A stretch of 32,308 bases of DNA from Mesorhizobium silamurunense (GTDB taxonomy: Bacteria; Pseudomonadota; Alphaproteobacteria; Rhizobiales; Rhizobiaceae): contig NZ_JHQR01000137.1 of the NCBI RefSeq assembly GCF_014843825.1, forward strand, positions 1 to 32,308, written 5' to 3'. Position numbers and translations under genes: made by a program. Below are positions 1 to 6,926 of the stretch, piece after piece; within the stretch, counting starts at the first letter, position 1; each line of letters opens with the position of its first letter. The notes below the pieces were generated by a model. The model did not search any database. It was not told the DNA's origin and saw only the letters and a program-made list of their open reading frames with translations.

Positions 1-604
1 CGTCGGCGTCACCAGCCCGCACGGCCGCCAGGATGGCATGGTGCTCGGCCCAGGCGCGGCCGAGAGCCGCCTCGTCGCGCACTTCCAGCCAGCGCGCGCG
101 GGAGAGCCTAGTCATTGCATCGCGGACTCCCCTAAGCAGGAATTCATTGCCGGAAAGCCTGGCCAGCTCGATGTGAAAATCCATGCCGACGCGGTGCCAT
201 TCCTCGCGCGGCGTGTCGGCGTCGCAGGAATCGAGCATCGCCGCGATCACTTCGACACCGCTGCGATCCTCAAGCGCCGCCGTCAACCGCACCGCCGCCA
301 CCTCGACAGCCTCGCGATAGACGGCGATCTGGCCAAGCTCGGCGAGATTGATCGGCGCCACCGTCCAGCCGCGGCCGTCGCGGCCTATCAGCCCTTCGGT
401 CTCAAGGCGCAGCAGAGCCGCCCTGACCGGCGTGCGTGAGGCGCCGAAGCGGCTTTCGATCCAGCGCTCGGTCAGCCGCTCGCCCGGGCCGATCTCCAGT
501 CCGAGGATCATCTCGCGGAGCTGCCTCTCGACATTCTGCATCTGCGACATCGTCGTTCCGCTCTTCTTCGGCGCCGCATTGACAGCGGCTGGGTTGAGGT
601 TCAT
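1..604 (-). CDS. GntR family (FadR/FCD) transcriptional regulator, 3' end cut by window edge
   Basis: About 201 codons are visible, read leftwards off the window, so the C terminus is missing. Residues ~20-90 form a winged helix-turn-helix of GntR type, with the family pattern ERLTERWIESRFGASRTPVR followed by LLRLETEGLI. After it comes an all-helical FCD ligand domain with FHIELARLSGNEF and AEHHAIL, whose histidines fit the metal-binding pocket of that family. FCD regulators usually repress a neighbouring transport or catabolic gene and release DNA on binding a small carboxylate or similar ligand. Here the divergent neighbour is an MdtG-like efflux pump, its likely target. The start at 604 is the longest ATG. 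An internal ATG at 550 (MSQMQNVERQL) leaves about ten residues before the HTH and is equally plausible. The ligand cannot be told from sequence. Confidence 0.88.
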   Translation of the reverse strand, partial: MNLNPAAVNAAPKKSGTTMSQMQNVERQLREMILGLEIGPGERLTERWIESRFGASRTPVRAALLRLETEGLIGRDGRGWTVAPINLAELGQIAVYREAVEVAAVRLTAALEDRSGVEVIAAMLDSCDADTPREEWHRVGMDFHIELARLSGNEFLLRGVRDAMTRLSRARWLEVRDEAALGRAWAEHHAILAAVRAGDAD

Positions 605-606
605 GA

Positions 607-638
607 GGATACCGCTGTGGTATCCCCAAATGGTATCC
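607..638. promoter_or_regulatory. Probable GntR operator cluster between the regulator and the MFS gene
   Basis: GGATACC at 607-613 and GGTATCC at 619-625 form a perfect 7-bp inverted repeat with a 5-bp centre. A third half-site GGTATCC follows at 632-638, 13 bp on from the second. The cluster sits directly upstream of the regulator's ATG and 33 bp before the pump's ATG, a normal place for an autoregulated divergent operator. Binding by this GntR protein is inferred. Confidence 0.6.
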
Positions 639-670
639 AGAACAATCCAGGATTTTCGGACAGGCAGAAA

Positions 671-1924
671 ATGGCTGAGAATGGCGTGGAACAGAGCGAC
701 TACAACATCCATTGGCGGCGCAATCTCGCGGTCTGCTTCGCAGGCTCGTTCAGCACGCTGATTGCCATGACGCTGCTGTTGCCCTTCCTGCCGCTTTACG
801 TCGAACAGCTCGGCGCCGAGGGACACGCGGCGATCGTGCAATGGTCGGGCATTGCCTATGGCGCCACCTTCTTTGCCGCGGCGCTGGTCGCACCCTTGTG
901 GGGACGACTCGGCGACCGTTACGGCCGCAAGCTGATGCTGGTGCGTGCCTCGTTCGGCATGGCGATGTGCATGTCGCTGACCGGCATGGTGCAGAGCGTG
1001 TGGCAATTGGTGCTGCTGAGGCTCCTGATCGGCTTTGCCGGCGGCTACTCTTCGGGATCGACGATATTGGTGGCGATGCAGACGCCCAAGCAGCGCTCCG
1101 GCTGGGCGCTCGGCGTGCTGGCGGCCGGCATCACGGCGGGCTCGCTGGTCGGCCCGCTGCTCGGTGGCGCGCTGCCGCCGGTGATCGGCATCCGCGCCAC
1201 CTTCCTGCTGTCCGGCGGCGTCATCTTTCTTGCCTTCCTGGCCACGACCTTCCTGATCAAGGAAAACCCGCGTCCAGTTGCGGCCAACGCCGCTTCGGCG
1301 GCGAAATCGAAGAGTGGCTGGTCGCAGATCCCCGACAAGCGCCCGGTCGCCGCGATGCTGACGACCGGCATGCTGCTTGCCTTCGCCACCATGTCGATCG
1401 AGCCGATCATCACGGTTTATGTGCAGCAGCTCGTCGAGGACCAAGGTAAGGTGACGATGGTCGCGGGCGTGGTGATGTCGGCGGCAGCACTCGGCACCAT
1501 CCTGTCCTCTTCATGGCTGGGCAAGCTCGCCGACCGCGTCGGCCACTGGAATGTCGTCGTCGGCGCCCTCGCGATCTCGGCGCTGCTGCTTATTCCACAA
1601 GCTTTCGTCACCGACGGCTGGCAGCTGATCGGGCTGCGCTTCCTGATGGGCCTGGCGCTGGGCGGCTTGCTGCCCTGCATCACCAGCGTCATCCGCCACA
1701 ACATCCCGGACGGCGTCGGCGGCAATGTGCTTGGACTGTCGATCTCGGCGCAGTATGTCGGCCAGGTTGCGGGACCGCTCGCCGGCGGCTTCGTCGGCGG
1801 ACATTTCGGAATGCGGGCGGTGTTTTTGGGCACGTCCATGCTGATGGCGCTGGGTGCGGTCTATAACTGGACTGTCCAGTCGCGGCGGGCGCGGCATATG
1901 CTGCTCGAAGCCGGCGAATCCTGA
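671..1924 (+). CDS. mdtG: MdtG-like multidrug efflux MFS transporter
   Basis: A 417-residue, 12-helix major facilitator transporter of the inner membrane. The N terminus (HWRRNLAVCF, then LLPFLPLYVEQLG) and the segment LAD/GDRYGRKLMLVRASFGM resemble E. coli MdtG closely by eye. The cytoplasmic loop-2 motif WGRLGDRYGRKLM is intact near residue 80, and SGWALG near residue 140 is also MdtG-like. The family exports drugs such as fosfomycin or deoxycholate by proton antiport, but the real substrate here is unknown. The frame is open from a GTG at 617, but that codon lies inside the operator palindrome, so ATG 671 is preferred. The gene is divergent from the GntR regulator and probably repressed by it. 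Confidence 0.85.
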   Translation: MAENGVEQSDYNIHWRRNLAVCFAGSFSTLIAMTLLLPFLPLYVEQLGAEGHAAIVQWSGIAYGATFFAAALVAPLWGRLGDRYGRKLMLVRASFGMAMCMSLTGMVQSVWQLVLLRLLIGFAGGYSSGSTILVAMQTPKQRSGWALGVLAAGITAGSLVGPLLGGALPPVIGIRATFLLSGGVIFLAFLATTFLIKENPRPVAANAASAAKSKSGWSQIPDKRPVAAMLTTGMLLAFATMSIEPIITVYVQQLVEDQGKVTMVAGVVMSAAALGTILSSSWLGKLADRVGHWNVVVGALAISALLLIPQAFVTDGWQLIGLRFLMGLALGGLLPCITSVIRHNIPDGVGGNVLGLSISAQYVGQVAGPLAGGFVGGHFGMRAVFLGTSMLMALGAVYNWTVQSRRARHMLLEAGES

Positions 1925-1963
1925 TCGGCTCGCCCGCTCGACCGAAGCATGGAGTCATTCAAC

Positions 1964-2338
1964 ATGAGCCTCGCGGGGCAATCCTCAAACGGCGGCAGCC
2001 GTATCCTCGTGCTGGCAGGCGGCCTCGTCGGCGCGGCAGGCGTGGCGTTGTCGGCGGCGGCCGCGCATCGCGGCGGCGCCTTCACCGGCACGGCGGCGTC
2101 CTTCCTGTTGATGCATGCGCCGGTCTTCCTCGCCATCGGCCTTATCGGCGGCAACCGGTGTCTCAGGATCGCAAGCCTGGCGCTGCTCGTCGGCCTGCTC
2201 CTGTTCTCGGGCGATCTTCTCGCCAGAGACTTCCTGGGCTCGCGGCTGTTTCCGATGTCGGCACCTATCGGCGGCACTCTGCTTATCGCCGGCTGGCTGG
2301 CGATTGCCGTCTCGGCGCTGTGGCGCCCCCGATCTTAA
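1964..2338 (+). CDS. DUF423 family small membrane protein
   Basis: 124 residues with four hydrophobic segments (roughly 15-35, 45-65, 70-90, 98-118). It has the DUF423/YgdD pattern: a small residue-rich first helix ending AAAAHRGG, a middle MHAPVFLAIGL in which a histidine follows the second helix, and a C-terminal GGTLLIAGWLAIAVSAL. The cellular role of the family is not established. ATG 1964 is chosen because GGAG at 1951-1954 lies nine bases upstream; an in-frame ATG at 1949 has no such site. It lies 39 bp downstream of the MFS gene on the same strand, so co-transcription is possible. Confidence 0.8.
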   Translation: MSLAGQSSNGGSRILVLAGGLVGAAGVALSAAAAHRGGAFTGTAASFLLMHAPVFLAIGLIGGNRCLRIASLALLVGLLLFSGDLLARDFLGSRLFPMSAPIGGTLLIAGWLAIAVSALWRPRS

Positions 2339-2361
2339 ACCGACCGCCTGACGCGGCGGGA

Positions 2362-2499
2362 TTACCCGCGCCCGGGACGAAGCTTGCGCCTGCGCGTCGC
2401 CGGCTCCGCCGCGCGCTGCCGCTCCGGCCGGTCGGTCGCCGGCGAAATGCCCCAATAGTTGCGATAAATGTCCTGGAAAAGATGGCTGATCGGATGCAT
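2362..2499 (-). CDS. Small protein A, paralogue of small protein B (unknown function)
   Basis: A 45-residue reading frame beginning MHPISHLFQDIYRNYWGI and ending in a strongly basic tail rich in Arg and Lys. Its ATG has an excellent ribosome-binding site, GGAGGT five bases upstream. The first 18 residues match the 47-residue frame at 2557-2700 at 12 positions (pattern MHPxxxLFxDxYRNxWGI), and the underlying DNA matches at about 47 of 57 bases by hand count. Differences cluster at synonymous or conservative positions (I/V, Q/E), which supports both being real genes that arose by duplication. The tail diverges completely. No signal peptide or membrane helix is evident. I recognise no family. 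A LacI-like operator (2516-2529) lies directly upstream of the ribosome-binding site. Confidence 0.65.
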   Translation of the reverse strand: MHPISHLFQDIYRNYWGISPATDRPERQRAAEPATRRRKLRPGRG

Positions 2500-2515
2500 G
2501 ACTGACCTCCAATTA

Positions 2516-2529
2516 TTGAATCGATCCAA
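2516..2529. promoter_or_regulatory. LacI-type operator O1
   Basis: TTGAATCGATCCAA is a near-palindrome with the central CG step typical of LacI-family sites. It is identical to O3 and the exact reverse complement of O2. It lies between the two small genes, five bases upstream of gene A's GGAGGT. Bound repressor could block transcription entering gene A. Confidence 0.65.
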
Positions 2530-2556
2530 TCGATCGACGTGAAAAAGACTGACTTC

Positions 2557-2700
2557 TTAGGCGCGCTTGCGCTCCACGATGAAGCGCAATTCACGCTTCC
2601 ATGGGCTTGCCTCGCCCCGGCGCCGTTCGCTCAGCGCGGCCGAGGCAATGCCCCAATCGTTGCGGTAGACGTCCTCGAACAGATAGTTGACCGGATGCAT
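2557..2700 (-). CDS. Small protein B, paralogue of small protein A (unknown function)
   Basis: A 47-residue frame starting MHPVNYLFEDVYRNDWGI, with a basic C-terminal half (many Arg, Lys and Glu). The ATG at 2700 is preceded by AGGAGG five bases upstream. The frame is open further up to an ATG at 2757, but the strong ribosome-binding site and the exact alignment with small protein A from MHP onward fix the start at 2700. It lies 57 bp upstream of gene A and reads the same way, so one transcript could carry both. Its own promoter (2758-2785) overlaps a LacI-type operator. The shared segment has alternating acidic and aromatic residues and could be an amphipathic helix or a protein-binding peptide; that is inference. 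No known family was recognised. Confidence 0.7.
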   Translation of the reverse strand: MHPVNYLFEDVYRNDWGIASAALSERRRGEASPWKRELRFIVERKRA

Positions 2701-2743
2701 GGCACCCTCCTTCTGGAATTTTGCTCCAACCCATCTAAACAGA

Positions 2744-2757
2744 TTGGATCGATTCAA
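2744..2757. promoter_or_regulatory. LacI-type operator O2, overlapping the expected transcription start of the small genes
   Basis: TTGGATCGATTCAA, the exact reverse complement of O1 and O3. It begins at the base next to the -10 hexamer of the small-gene promoter, so it covers the predicted start point. This is a standard position for repression. Confidence 0.7.
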
Positions 2758-2785
2758 ATCATATACCTCGCACCGCCTGAGTCAA
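2758..2785 (-). promoter_or_regulatory. Promoter of small genes B and A
   Basis: On the minus strand, TTGACT (2785-2780) and TATGAT (2763-2758) are separated by 16 bases, a near-consensus housekeeping promoter. O3 lies upstream and O2 downstream, their centres 50 bp apart. The arrangement predicts a strong promoter held off by the LacI-type protein. Confidence 0.6.
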
Positions 2786-2793
2786 GCGAAAAT

Positions 2794-2807
2794 TTGAATC
2801 GATCCAA
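2794..2807. promoter_or_regulatory. LacI-type operator O3
   Basis: TTGAATCGATCCAA, identical to O1. It lies nine bases upstream of the small-gene -35 box on one side and 70 bp before the LacI-type start codon on the other. Its TTGAAT could itself serve as a -35 element for the regulator gene (weak -10 candidate TTAGAT at 2816-2821), which would make the regulator autoregulated. Confidence 0.65.
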
Positions 2808-2877
2808 GAAAAATGTTAGATGACCGGCAACTATTCCGCGGTCATGTTCGTCACGTGACCGGATTCGGAGGAACGAC

Positions 2878-3957
2878 ATGGCACCACCCGTCGAAGGCCA
2901 GGCACGACCGATCCGGCTGGCGGATATCGCCAAGGCAGCCGGTGTCTCGCATGGCACGGCCTCCAATGTCTTCAGCCGCCCGGAGATCGTTCGCGCCGAG
3001 GTGCGCGAAAGGGTCAAGGCGGTGGCGGAAGCGATGGGCTATGCCGGTCCCGACCCCAAGGGGCGCCTGCTGCGTGCCGGCAAGGTCAACGCCATCGGCG
3101 TCGGCACGACCGAGCCCCTCTCCTATTTCTTCGAGGATCCGTTTGCCCGCGTCATGATGGCCGGCATCTCCGAGGCCTGCGATGCCACCGGCGCCGGCAT
3201 CGCCCTGGTTTCGGCCGCCAACCAGGAAAAGCTCGCCTGGAACATCCAGAGCGCGCTGGTCGACGGCTTCATCCTGTTCTGCATCGAAGGCGGCTCGCGC
3301 TTGGTCGACCTGACGCGCGAGCGCAGGCTGCCTTTCGTGGCGCTGGAGCTCGGCTTTCACGATGAGACCATTTCGGCCATCGGCGTCGACAATGTCGCCG
3401 GCGGACGGCTCGCGGCGCGCCATCTCGCCGAGCTCGGCCATCGTCGCTTCGCGGTTCTGTCGCTGACCCTCGGTGAGGACCGCACCGGCTTCGTCACGCC
3501 GGAAATGGTCCGCTCGGCGGTCTACACTGGAACGCGCGATCGTCTCGCCGGCTATTTCGAGGAACTGTCCCGCTTCGGCGTCGACACGGCAAAGGTCCCA
3601 ATCTTCGAAACCGAGAACGAGCAGAAGAGCACCAGGGCCGGCCTCGAAGCGATCTTTTCCGGCGGCGAGCGGCCGACCGCCATCCTGGCGATGTCGGACA
3701 GGATGGCCATGATCGCCATCGAATGGCTGACCGCGCGGGGCCTCAAGGTGCCGAAGGACGTCTCCATCGTCGGCTTCGACGGCGTGCCGGACGGCGCGCT
3801 CTGCGACCCGCCGCTGACCACGATCGCCCAGCCGATCACCGAGATCGGCCGCCGGGCCGCGCGCATGATCCTCGACTTTGACGGCGCGGTGCGACGCGAG
3901 ACGATGGGCGTCGAGCTTGTCGTCAGGGCCTCGAGCGGCCCTGCCCCGAAAGGCTGA
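2878..3957 (+). CDS. LacI family transcriptional regulator
   Basis: A 359-residue repressor with a normal two-part architecture. The N-terminal helix-turn-helix spans about residues 12-35 (IRLADIAKAAGVSHGTASNVF), followed by the hinge around residues 50-65. A periplasmic-binding-protein-like effector domain starts near residue 74 (NAIGVG) and includes GRLAARHLAELGHRRFAVLS and the C-terminal SIVGFDGVPDGALCDPPLTTIAQP. The ATG at 2878 has GGAGG five bases upstream. LacI proteins usually control sugar uptake or breakdown, but no sugar gene is adjacent. The only nearby operators flank the divergent small genes A and B. The effector is probably a sugar or nucleoside-like ligand, unknown here. The gene ends at a hairpin shared with the convergent opgC gene. 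Confidence 0.9.
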   Translation: MAPPVEGQARPIRLADIAKAAGVSHGTASNVFSRPEIVRAEVRERVKAVAEAMGYAGPDPKGRLLRAGKVNAIGVGTTEPLSYFFEDPFARVMMAGISEACDATGAGIALVSAANQEKLAWNIQSALVDGFILFCIEGGSRLVDLTRERRLPFVALELGFHDETISAIGVDNVAGGRLAARHLAELGHRRFAVLSLTLGEDRTGFVTPEMVRSAVYTGTRDRLAGYFEELSRFGVDTAKVPIFETENEQKSTRAGLEAIFSGGERPTAILAMSDRMAMIAIEWLTARGLKVPKDVSIVGFDGVPDGALCDPPLTTIAQPITEIGRRAARMILDFDGAVRRETMGVELVVRASSGPAPKG

Positions 3958-3963
3958 ACAATT

Positions 3964-4005
3964 CCAGGCAGTTCAGGCCCGAATATCGCTGAACTGCTTT
4001 CCTGG
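3964..4005. terminator. Bidirectional terminator-like hairpin between lacI-type gene and opgC-like gene
   Basis: GCAGTTCAG at 3968-3976 pairs perfectly with CTGAACTGC at 3989-3997. Outer arms CCAGG (3964-3968) and CCTGG (4001-4005) could add pairs. It lies in the 54-bp gap between two convergent genes. There is no long T run. Confidence 0.5.
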
Positions 4006-4011
4006 ATCTCT

Positions 4012-5226
4012 TCAGTACCCACCAACCCTTGCCGGCATCGGCTGCGCCCTGAACGGAGCACGCGCAGCTTCCTCGCGCGCCGGCTTGGCGCGGGCCGGGC
4101 CGAGACCGGCGAGCCATTCGAGATACAGCGCCAGCGCGAACTGCATGGCGATGCCGGCCGCGATCAGCAGCGTGTCATAGGCGAGGCCGCCCGGATTGAT
4201 CAGCTTCAGCACCTGAGCGGCCATGGCAATCAGCGTTCCCGCCACGAACACCGGCAGCGAGCGCTTGCCGAGGATCGCCAGCGGATTGTCGGGCCTGGTG
4301 CGGAAGAGGTTCGACACCGCCGGCAGGGCGACGGTCAGGTAGCTGACGGCCAGAATGTGCAGCAGCCGCGGCAGCGACAGGAAAGTCTTATCGAAGCCAC
4401 CGATCACCACCGGCAGATTGAACCAGGTGATCTGCCCCCAGAGCGGGCTGTGCACCCAGATCGCCGCGCCGATCACATAGACCAAGGCAAAGCCCACCAG
4501 CCAGCGGTTGACCGGAATCTCCCCGCCGCGCTTGACGTGGAGCATGGCGGCAAGGCCGATGTTGAACAGGAACTGCCAGGAAAGCGGGTTGAGGAACCAG
4601 AAACCCGGCTCTGGATAGTTCGGCGGCGCGATCTGCCACACCCCGGCAACCAGCCACAGCAGGCCGGACACGGTCAGTGCCGCCACTGGCCTGTAGCTGA
4701 CGAACAGAACGAAGGCCGGTGCCGCCAGAAGGAGTGCCGCATAGACCGGCAGGATGTTGTTGTAGCCGAGCTGATGGCCGAGCGTGACGATGCCGAGCAG
4801 CACCTGCGGCGTGTCGCGCATCAGCGGCTCGATGTTGATCATCTTCAGCAGCTCCGGCCGGTGGGCAAAGACCGCCGTGGCGCAGAACAGGGCGATCACC
4901 AGCATGGTGATGACGATGTGCGTGACATAAAGCACGCCGGCGCGCCGCCACATCTTCAGGGCCGCCAGCAGCCTGCCGCCCGGCTTGAACTTTGTGCCAT
5001 AGGCAAGCGCCACCGAGATGCCGGAGATCAAAACGAAGGCCTCGGCCGCATCGGAGAAGCCGAGGTTCTTGTAGGTCAGGTTTTCGAAGATGGTGCCCGG
5101 CACATGATCGATGAAAATGGTGAGCAAGGCGAGCGCGCGCAGCACATCGATACGCGTATCGCGATCTTTGATACGCGTATCGCGATCCTTGATACGCGGG
5201 TCGCGCTGAGAAACGGGGATAGTCAT
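4012..5226 (-). CDS. opgC: OpgC-like integral membrane protein (acyltransferase superfamily)
   Basis: 404 residues with about ten membrane helices. The core begins RIDVLRALALLTIFIDHVPG, the conserved opening of OpgC/acyltransferase-3-like proteins with the Asp-His pair. It continues with SDAAEAFVLISGISVALAYG, also typical of OpgC. OpgC adds succinyl groups to osmoregulated periplasmic glucans, which in rhizobia are cyclic beta-glucans important for osmoadaptation and host interaction. The exact substrate here is inferred from family. The N terminus carries an unusual heptad repeat, RDPRIKD / RDTRIKD / RDTRIDV (residues 8-28), encoded by a palindromic DNA repeat. ATG 5226 is chosen; an in-frame TTG at 5232 sits four bases after the same GAGG and is possible. 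Confidence 0.82.
   Translation of the reverse strand: MTIPVSQRDPRIKDRDTRIKDRDTRIDVLRALALLTIFIDHVPGTIFENLTYKNLGFSDAAEAFVLISGISVALAYGTKFKPGGRLLAALKMWRRAGVLYVTHIVITMLVIALFCATAVFAHRPELLKMINIEPLMRDTPQVLLGIVTLGHQLGYNNILPVYAALLLAAPAFVLFVSYRPVAALTVSGLLWLVAGVWQIAPPNYPEPGFWFLNPLSWQFLFNIGLAAMLHVKRGGEIPVNRWLVGFALVYVIGAAIWVHSPLWGQITWFNLPVVIGGFDKTFLSLPRLLHILAVSYLTVALPAVSNLFRTRPDNPLAILGKRSLPVFVAGTLIAMAAQVLKLINPGGLAYDTLLIAAGIAMQFALALYLEWLAGLGPARAKPAREEAARAPFRAQPMPARVGGY
5149..5211. repeat. Three 21-bp tandem units containing a 12-bp palindrome, inside the opgC-like coding start
   Basis: Units at 5149-5169, 5170-5190 and 5191-5211. The first two differ at one base, and each contains the perfect palindrome GATACGCGTATC. 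The third is degenerate (GATACGCGGGTC). The unit is 21 bp, so copy-number changes keep the reading frame and add or remove seven residues before the first membrane helix. Confidence 0.85.
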
Positions 5227-5428
5227 CGACAAAAGGCCTCAGAGCTGGTGTTTCATGTCCAGCAATGCGACCCCCGACGCACCGCTTCGATTCCTCCCGT
5301 TGGGAGTCTATCGGCGCAGAAACGGTCTGAAATGCGCCCGGTTCAATCAACTTTCGCGGAACTTGAAAACATTCCGTTTTGAAGCCGGCAAATCAGTGAA
5401 ATCACCGTAAAATCAACAGGATGTGATC

Positions 5429-6088
5429 ATGTCCGAACATGTCAACAAAAACAGCATGCTGCAGGATGATCTGCCTTTTTCCTATCGCTTGATTCGACCG
5501 GCAAATGCGAGCGGCGAATGCCTTTTCGCGCTGCATGGATCGGGCGTGGACGAAACGACGCTGGTGCCGCTTGCGAAGCAGATCGCGCCACGCGCGGTGC
5601 TTGTCGCGGCGCGCGGCCGCATCCGCCAGGAGGACGGTTTCCGCTGGTTCGAGCGAATCACGCCGACCAGCTTCGATCAGTCGAGCATCCGCATGGAGAC
5701 GGCCGCTTTCGCCCAATTCACAACCGAAGCCGCGCGGCGCCACGGGCTCGACCTCGGACGCGCGGCCTTCATAGGCTATTCGAACGGCGCCAATCTGGTA
5801 TCCACACTCATTCTGCTTCATCCCGGGCTGGTGAGGCAGGCCGCGCTGCTCAGGGCGATGCCGGTGCTCGATGACGCGCCGGCGAGCGATCTTGCCGGAA
5901 CGCGGGTGCTTGTCATCGCCGGCGCAGCGGACCAGACCTACGGAGCGTTCGCCCCGGCCCTGGTGACGCTGCTGAGTGGGCGCGGTGCCGCAGTCGATGC
6001 GCGCATCGTCGCCTCCGGCCATGAATTCGGCGACGCTGACGCCGCGATCGCCCGGCAATGGCTGGGTGCTACCCCCTCCAAGGCCTGA
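5429..6088 (+). CDS. Alpha/beta hydrolase (phospholipase/carboxylesterase type)
   Basis: 219 residues, a compact cytoplasmic alpha/beta hydrolase with no signal peptide. The oxyanion-side motif is LFALHGSG at about residues 32-39. The nucleophile elbow GYSNGA gives Ser118, AGAADQTYG gives Asp168 and SGHEFG gives His198, a complete triad in the correct order and spacing. WFER near residues 73-76 is typical of the phospholipase/carboxylesterase group related to small hydroperoxide-linked esterases. The substrate is unknown. ATG 5429 is preferred over the in-frame GTG at 5423 because AGGA ends about eight bases before it. The gene is divergent from the opgC-like gene, with roughly 200 bp between them. 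Confidence 0.85.
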   Translation: MSEHVNKNSMLQDDLPFSYRLIRPANASGECLFALHGSGVDETTLVPLAKQIAPRAVLVAARGRIRQEDGFRWFERITPTSFDQSSIRMETAAFAQFTTEAARRHGLDLGRAAFIGYSNGANLVSTLILLHPGLVRQAALLRAMPVLDDAPASDLAGTRVLVIAGAADQTYGAFAPALVTLLSGRGAAVDARIVASGHEFGDADAAIARQWLGATPSKA

Positions 6089-6125
6089 CAGATAAAGCAC
6101 TCCGGACCTTGGGACGGGGGCGCGG

Positions 6126-6155
6126 TTGACCTTCGCGACAGCTGTCTCGAATAAA
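6126..6155 (+). promoter_or_regulatory. Possible promoter for the RTX protein
   Basis: TTGACC (6126-6131) and AATAAA (6150-6155) are separated by 18 bases, about 40 bp before the ATG. The -10 matches consensus at four of six positions. Confidence 0.35.
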
Positions 6156-6194
6156 CATCCGTGGATATTGCGGACTTCGTGAACGGCGTCCGAA

Positions 6195-6923
6195 ATGACG
6201 AAGACAAAAGCCATAACGGCAGTGGTTGCAGCCGGGTTCTTCATAACAGCGGCGGAAATGCTGATTTTCCACGGGCCTGGCTCGACCCCGATATTCCTTA
6301 TTGGAAAGAATATCGGCGCTTCAGGAAGCACCAGCTCCGACGAAATCTATGGCGAGAGAGGCAATGACCGGATCGCCGGCTTCAGCGGCGGCGACTATCT
6401 CGACGGCGGAGGCGGGGACGACGTGTTGATCAGCGAAAACGGCGCCGATGCGCTGGTTGGCGGCGCCGGCAACGACCGTCTCAGTTCCGGCGACGGCGAC
6501 GATTATCTCATCGGCGACGAAGGAGACGACGTGCTGGCTGGCGGCGATGGCGACGACATGATCGAAGGCGGCTCGGGCAACGACCGCCTGGAGGGCGGCA
6601 GCGGCAATGACCGGTTCGTCTTCAACAGCCCGCTCGACGCTTCGAGCAACGTCGATACGATTGCCGACTATTCACCAGCCAACGACTCTTTGTTGCTGGC
6701 GAGCTCGGTGTTCACCGCGCTGGCCGCCGGCCCGCTGCCCGAGGACGCTCTCCATGCGGGGACGGCCGCAGCCAGGGAAACCGACCGTATCATCTACGAT
6801 GCCGGCAGCGGCTGGCTCACCTACGATGCGGACGGCACCGGCGCGCAGGCAGCAGTCCACTTCGCAACGATATCGCCTGGCCTCGCCCTTTCGAGCGCCG
6901 ACTTCAGTATTTCTGGCAGATAG
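6195..6923 (+). CDS. RTX-type calcium-binding protein with serralysin-like C-terminal domain
   Basis: 242 residues. An N-terminal hydrophobic stretch (residues ~6-26) is followed from about residue 50 to 140 by roughly eight glycine-aspartate nonapeptides (GGAGNDRLS, GDGDDYLIG, GGSGNDRLE and similar), the calcium-binding beta-roll. The last ~100 residues (DRFVFNSPLD, NVDTIADYSPANDSLLL, DRIIYDAGSGWLTYDADGTGA) match the C-terminal domain of serralysin-type substrates of type I secretion. No protease or other catalytic domain is present, so this is a free-standing beta-roll module. No ABC exporter, membrane-fusion or TolC gene is nearby. The hydrophobic start is odd for a type I substrate and might be a signal peptide or anchor. 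The ribosome-binding site is weak, so the start is less certain than the frame. Confidence 0.82.
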   Translation: MTKTKAITAVVAAGFFITAAEMLIFHGPGSTPIFLIGKNIGASGSTSSDEIYGERGNDRIAGFSGGDYLDGGGGDDVLISENGADALVGGAGNDRLSSGDGDDYLIGDEGDDVLAGGDGDDMIEGGSGNDRLEGGSGNDRFVFNSPLDASSNVDTIADYSPANDSLLLASSVFTALAAGPLPEDALHAGTAAARETDRIIYDAGSGWLTYDADGTGAQAAVHFATISPGLALSSADFSISGR

Positions 6924-6926
6924 CGC

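Noticed and set aside
4357..5382. Long plus-strand open frame (341 codons) opposite the opgC-like gene
   Set aside because: It is antisense to a clearly recognised membrane protein. Its product is rich in Gln, Arg, His and Asp with no domain, as expected of a GC-rich shadow frame.
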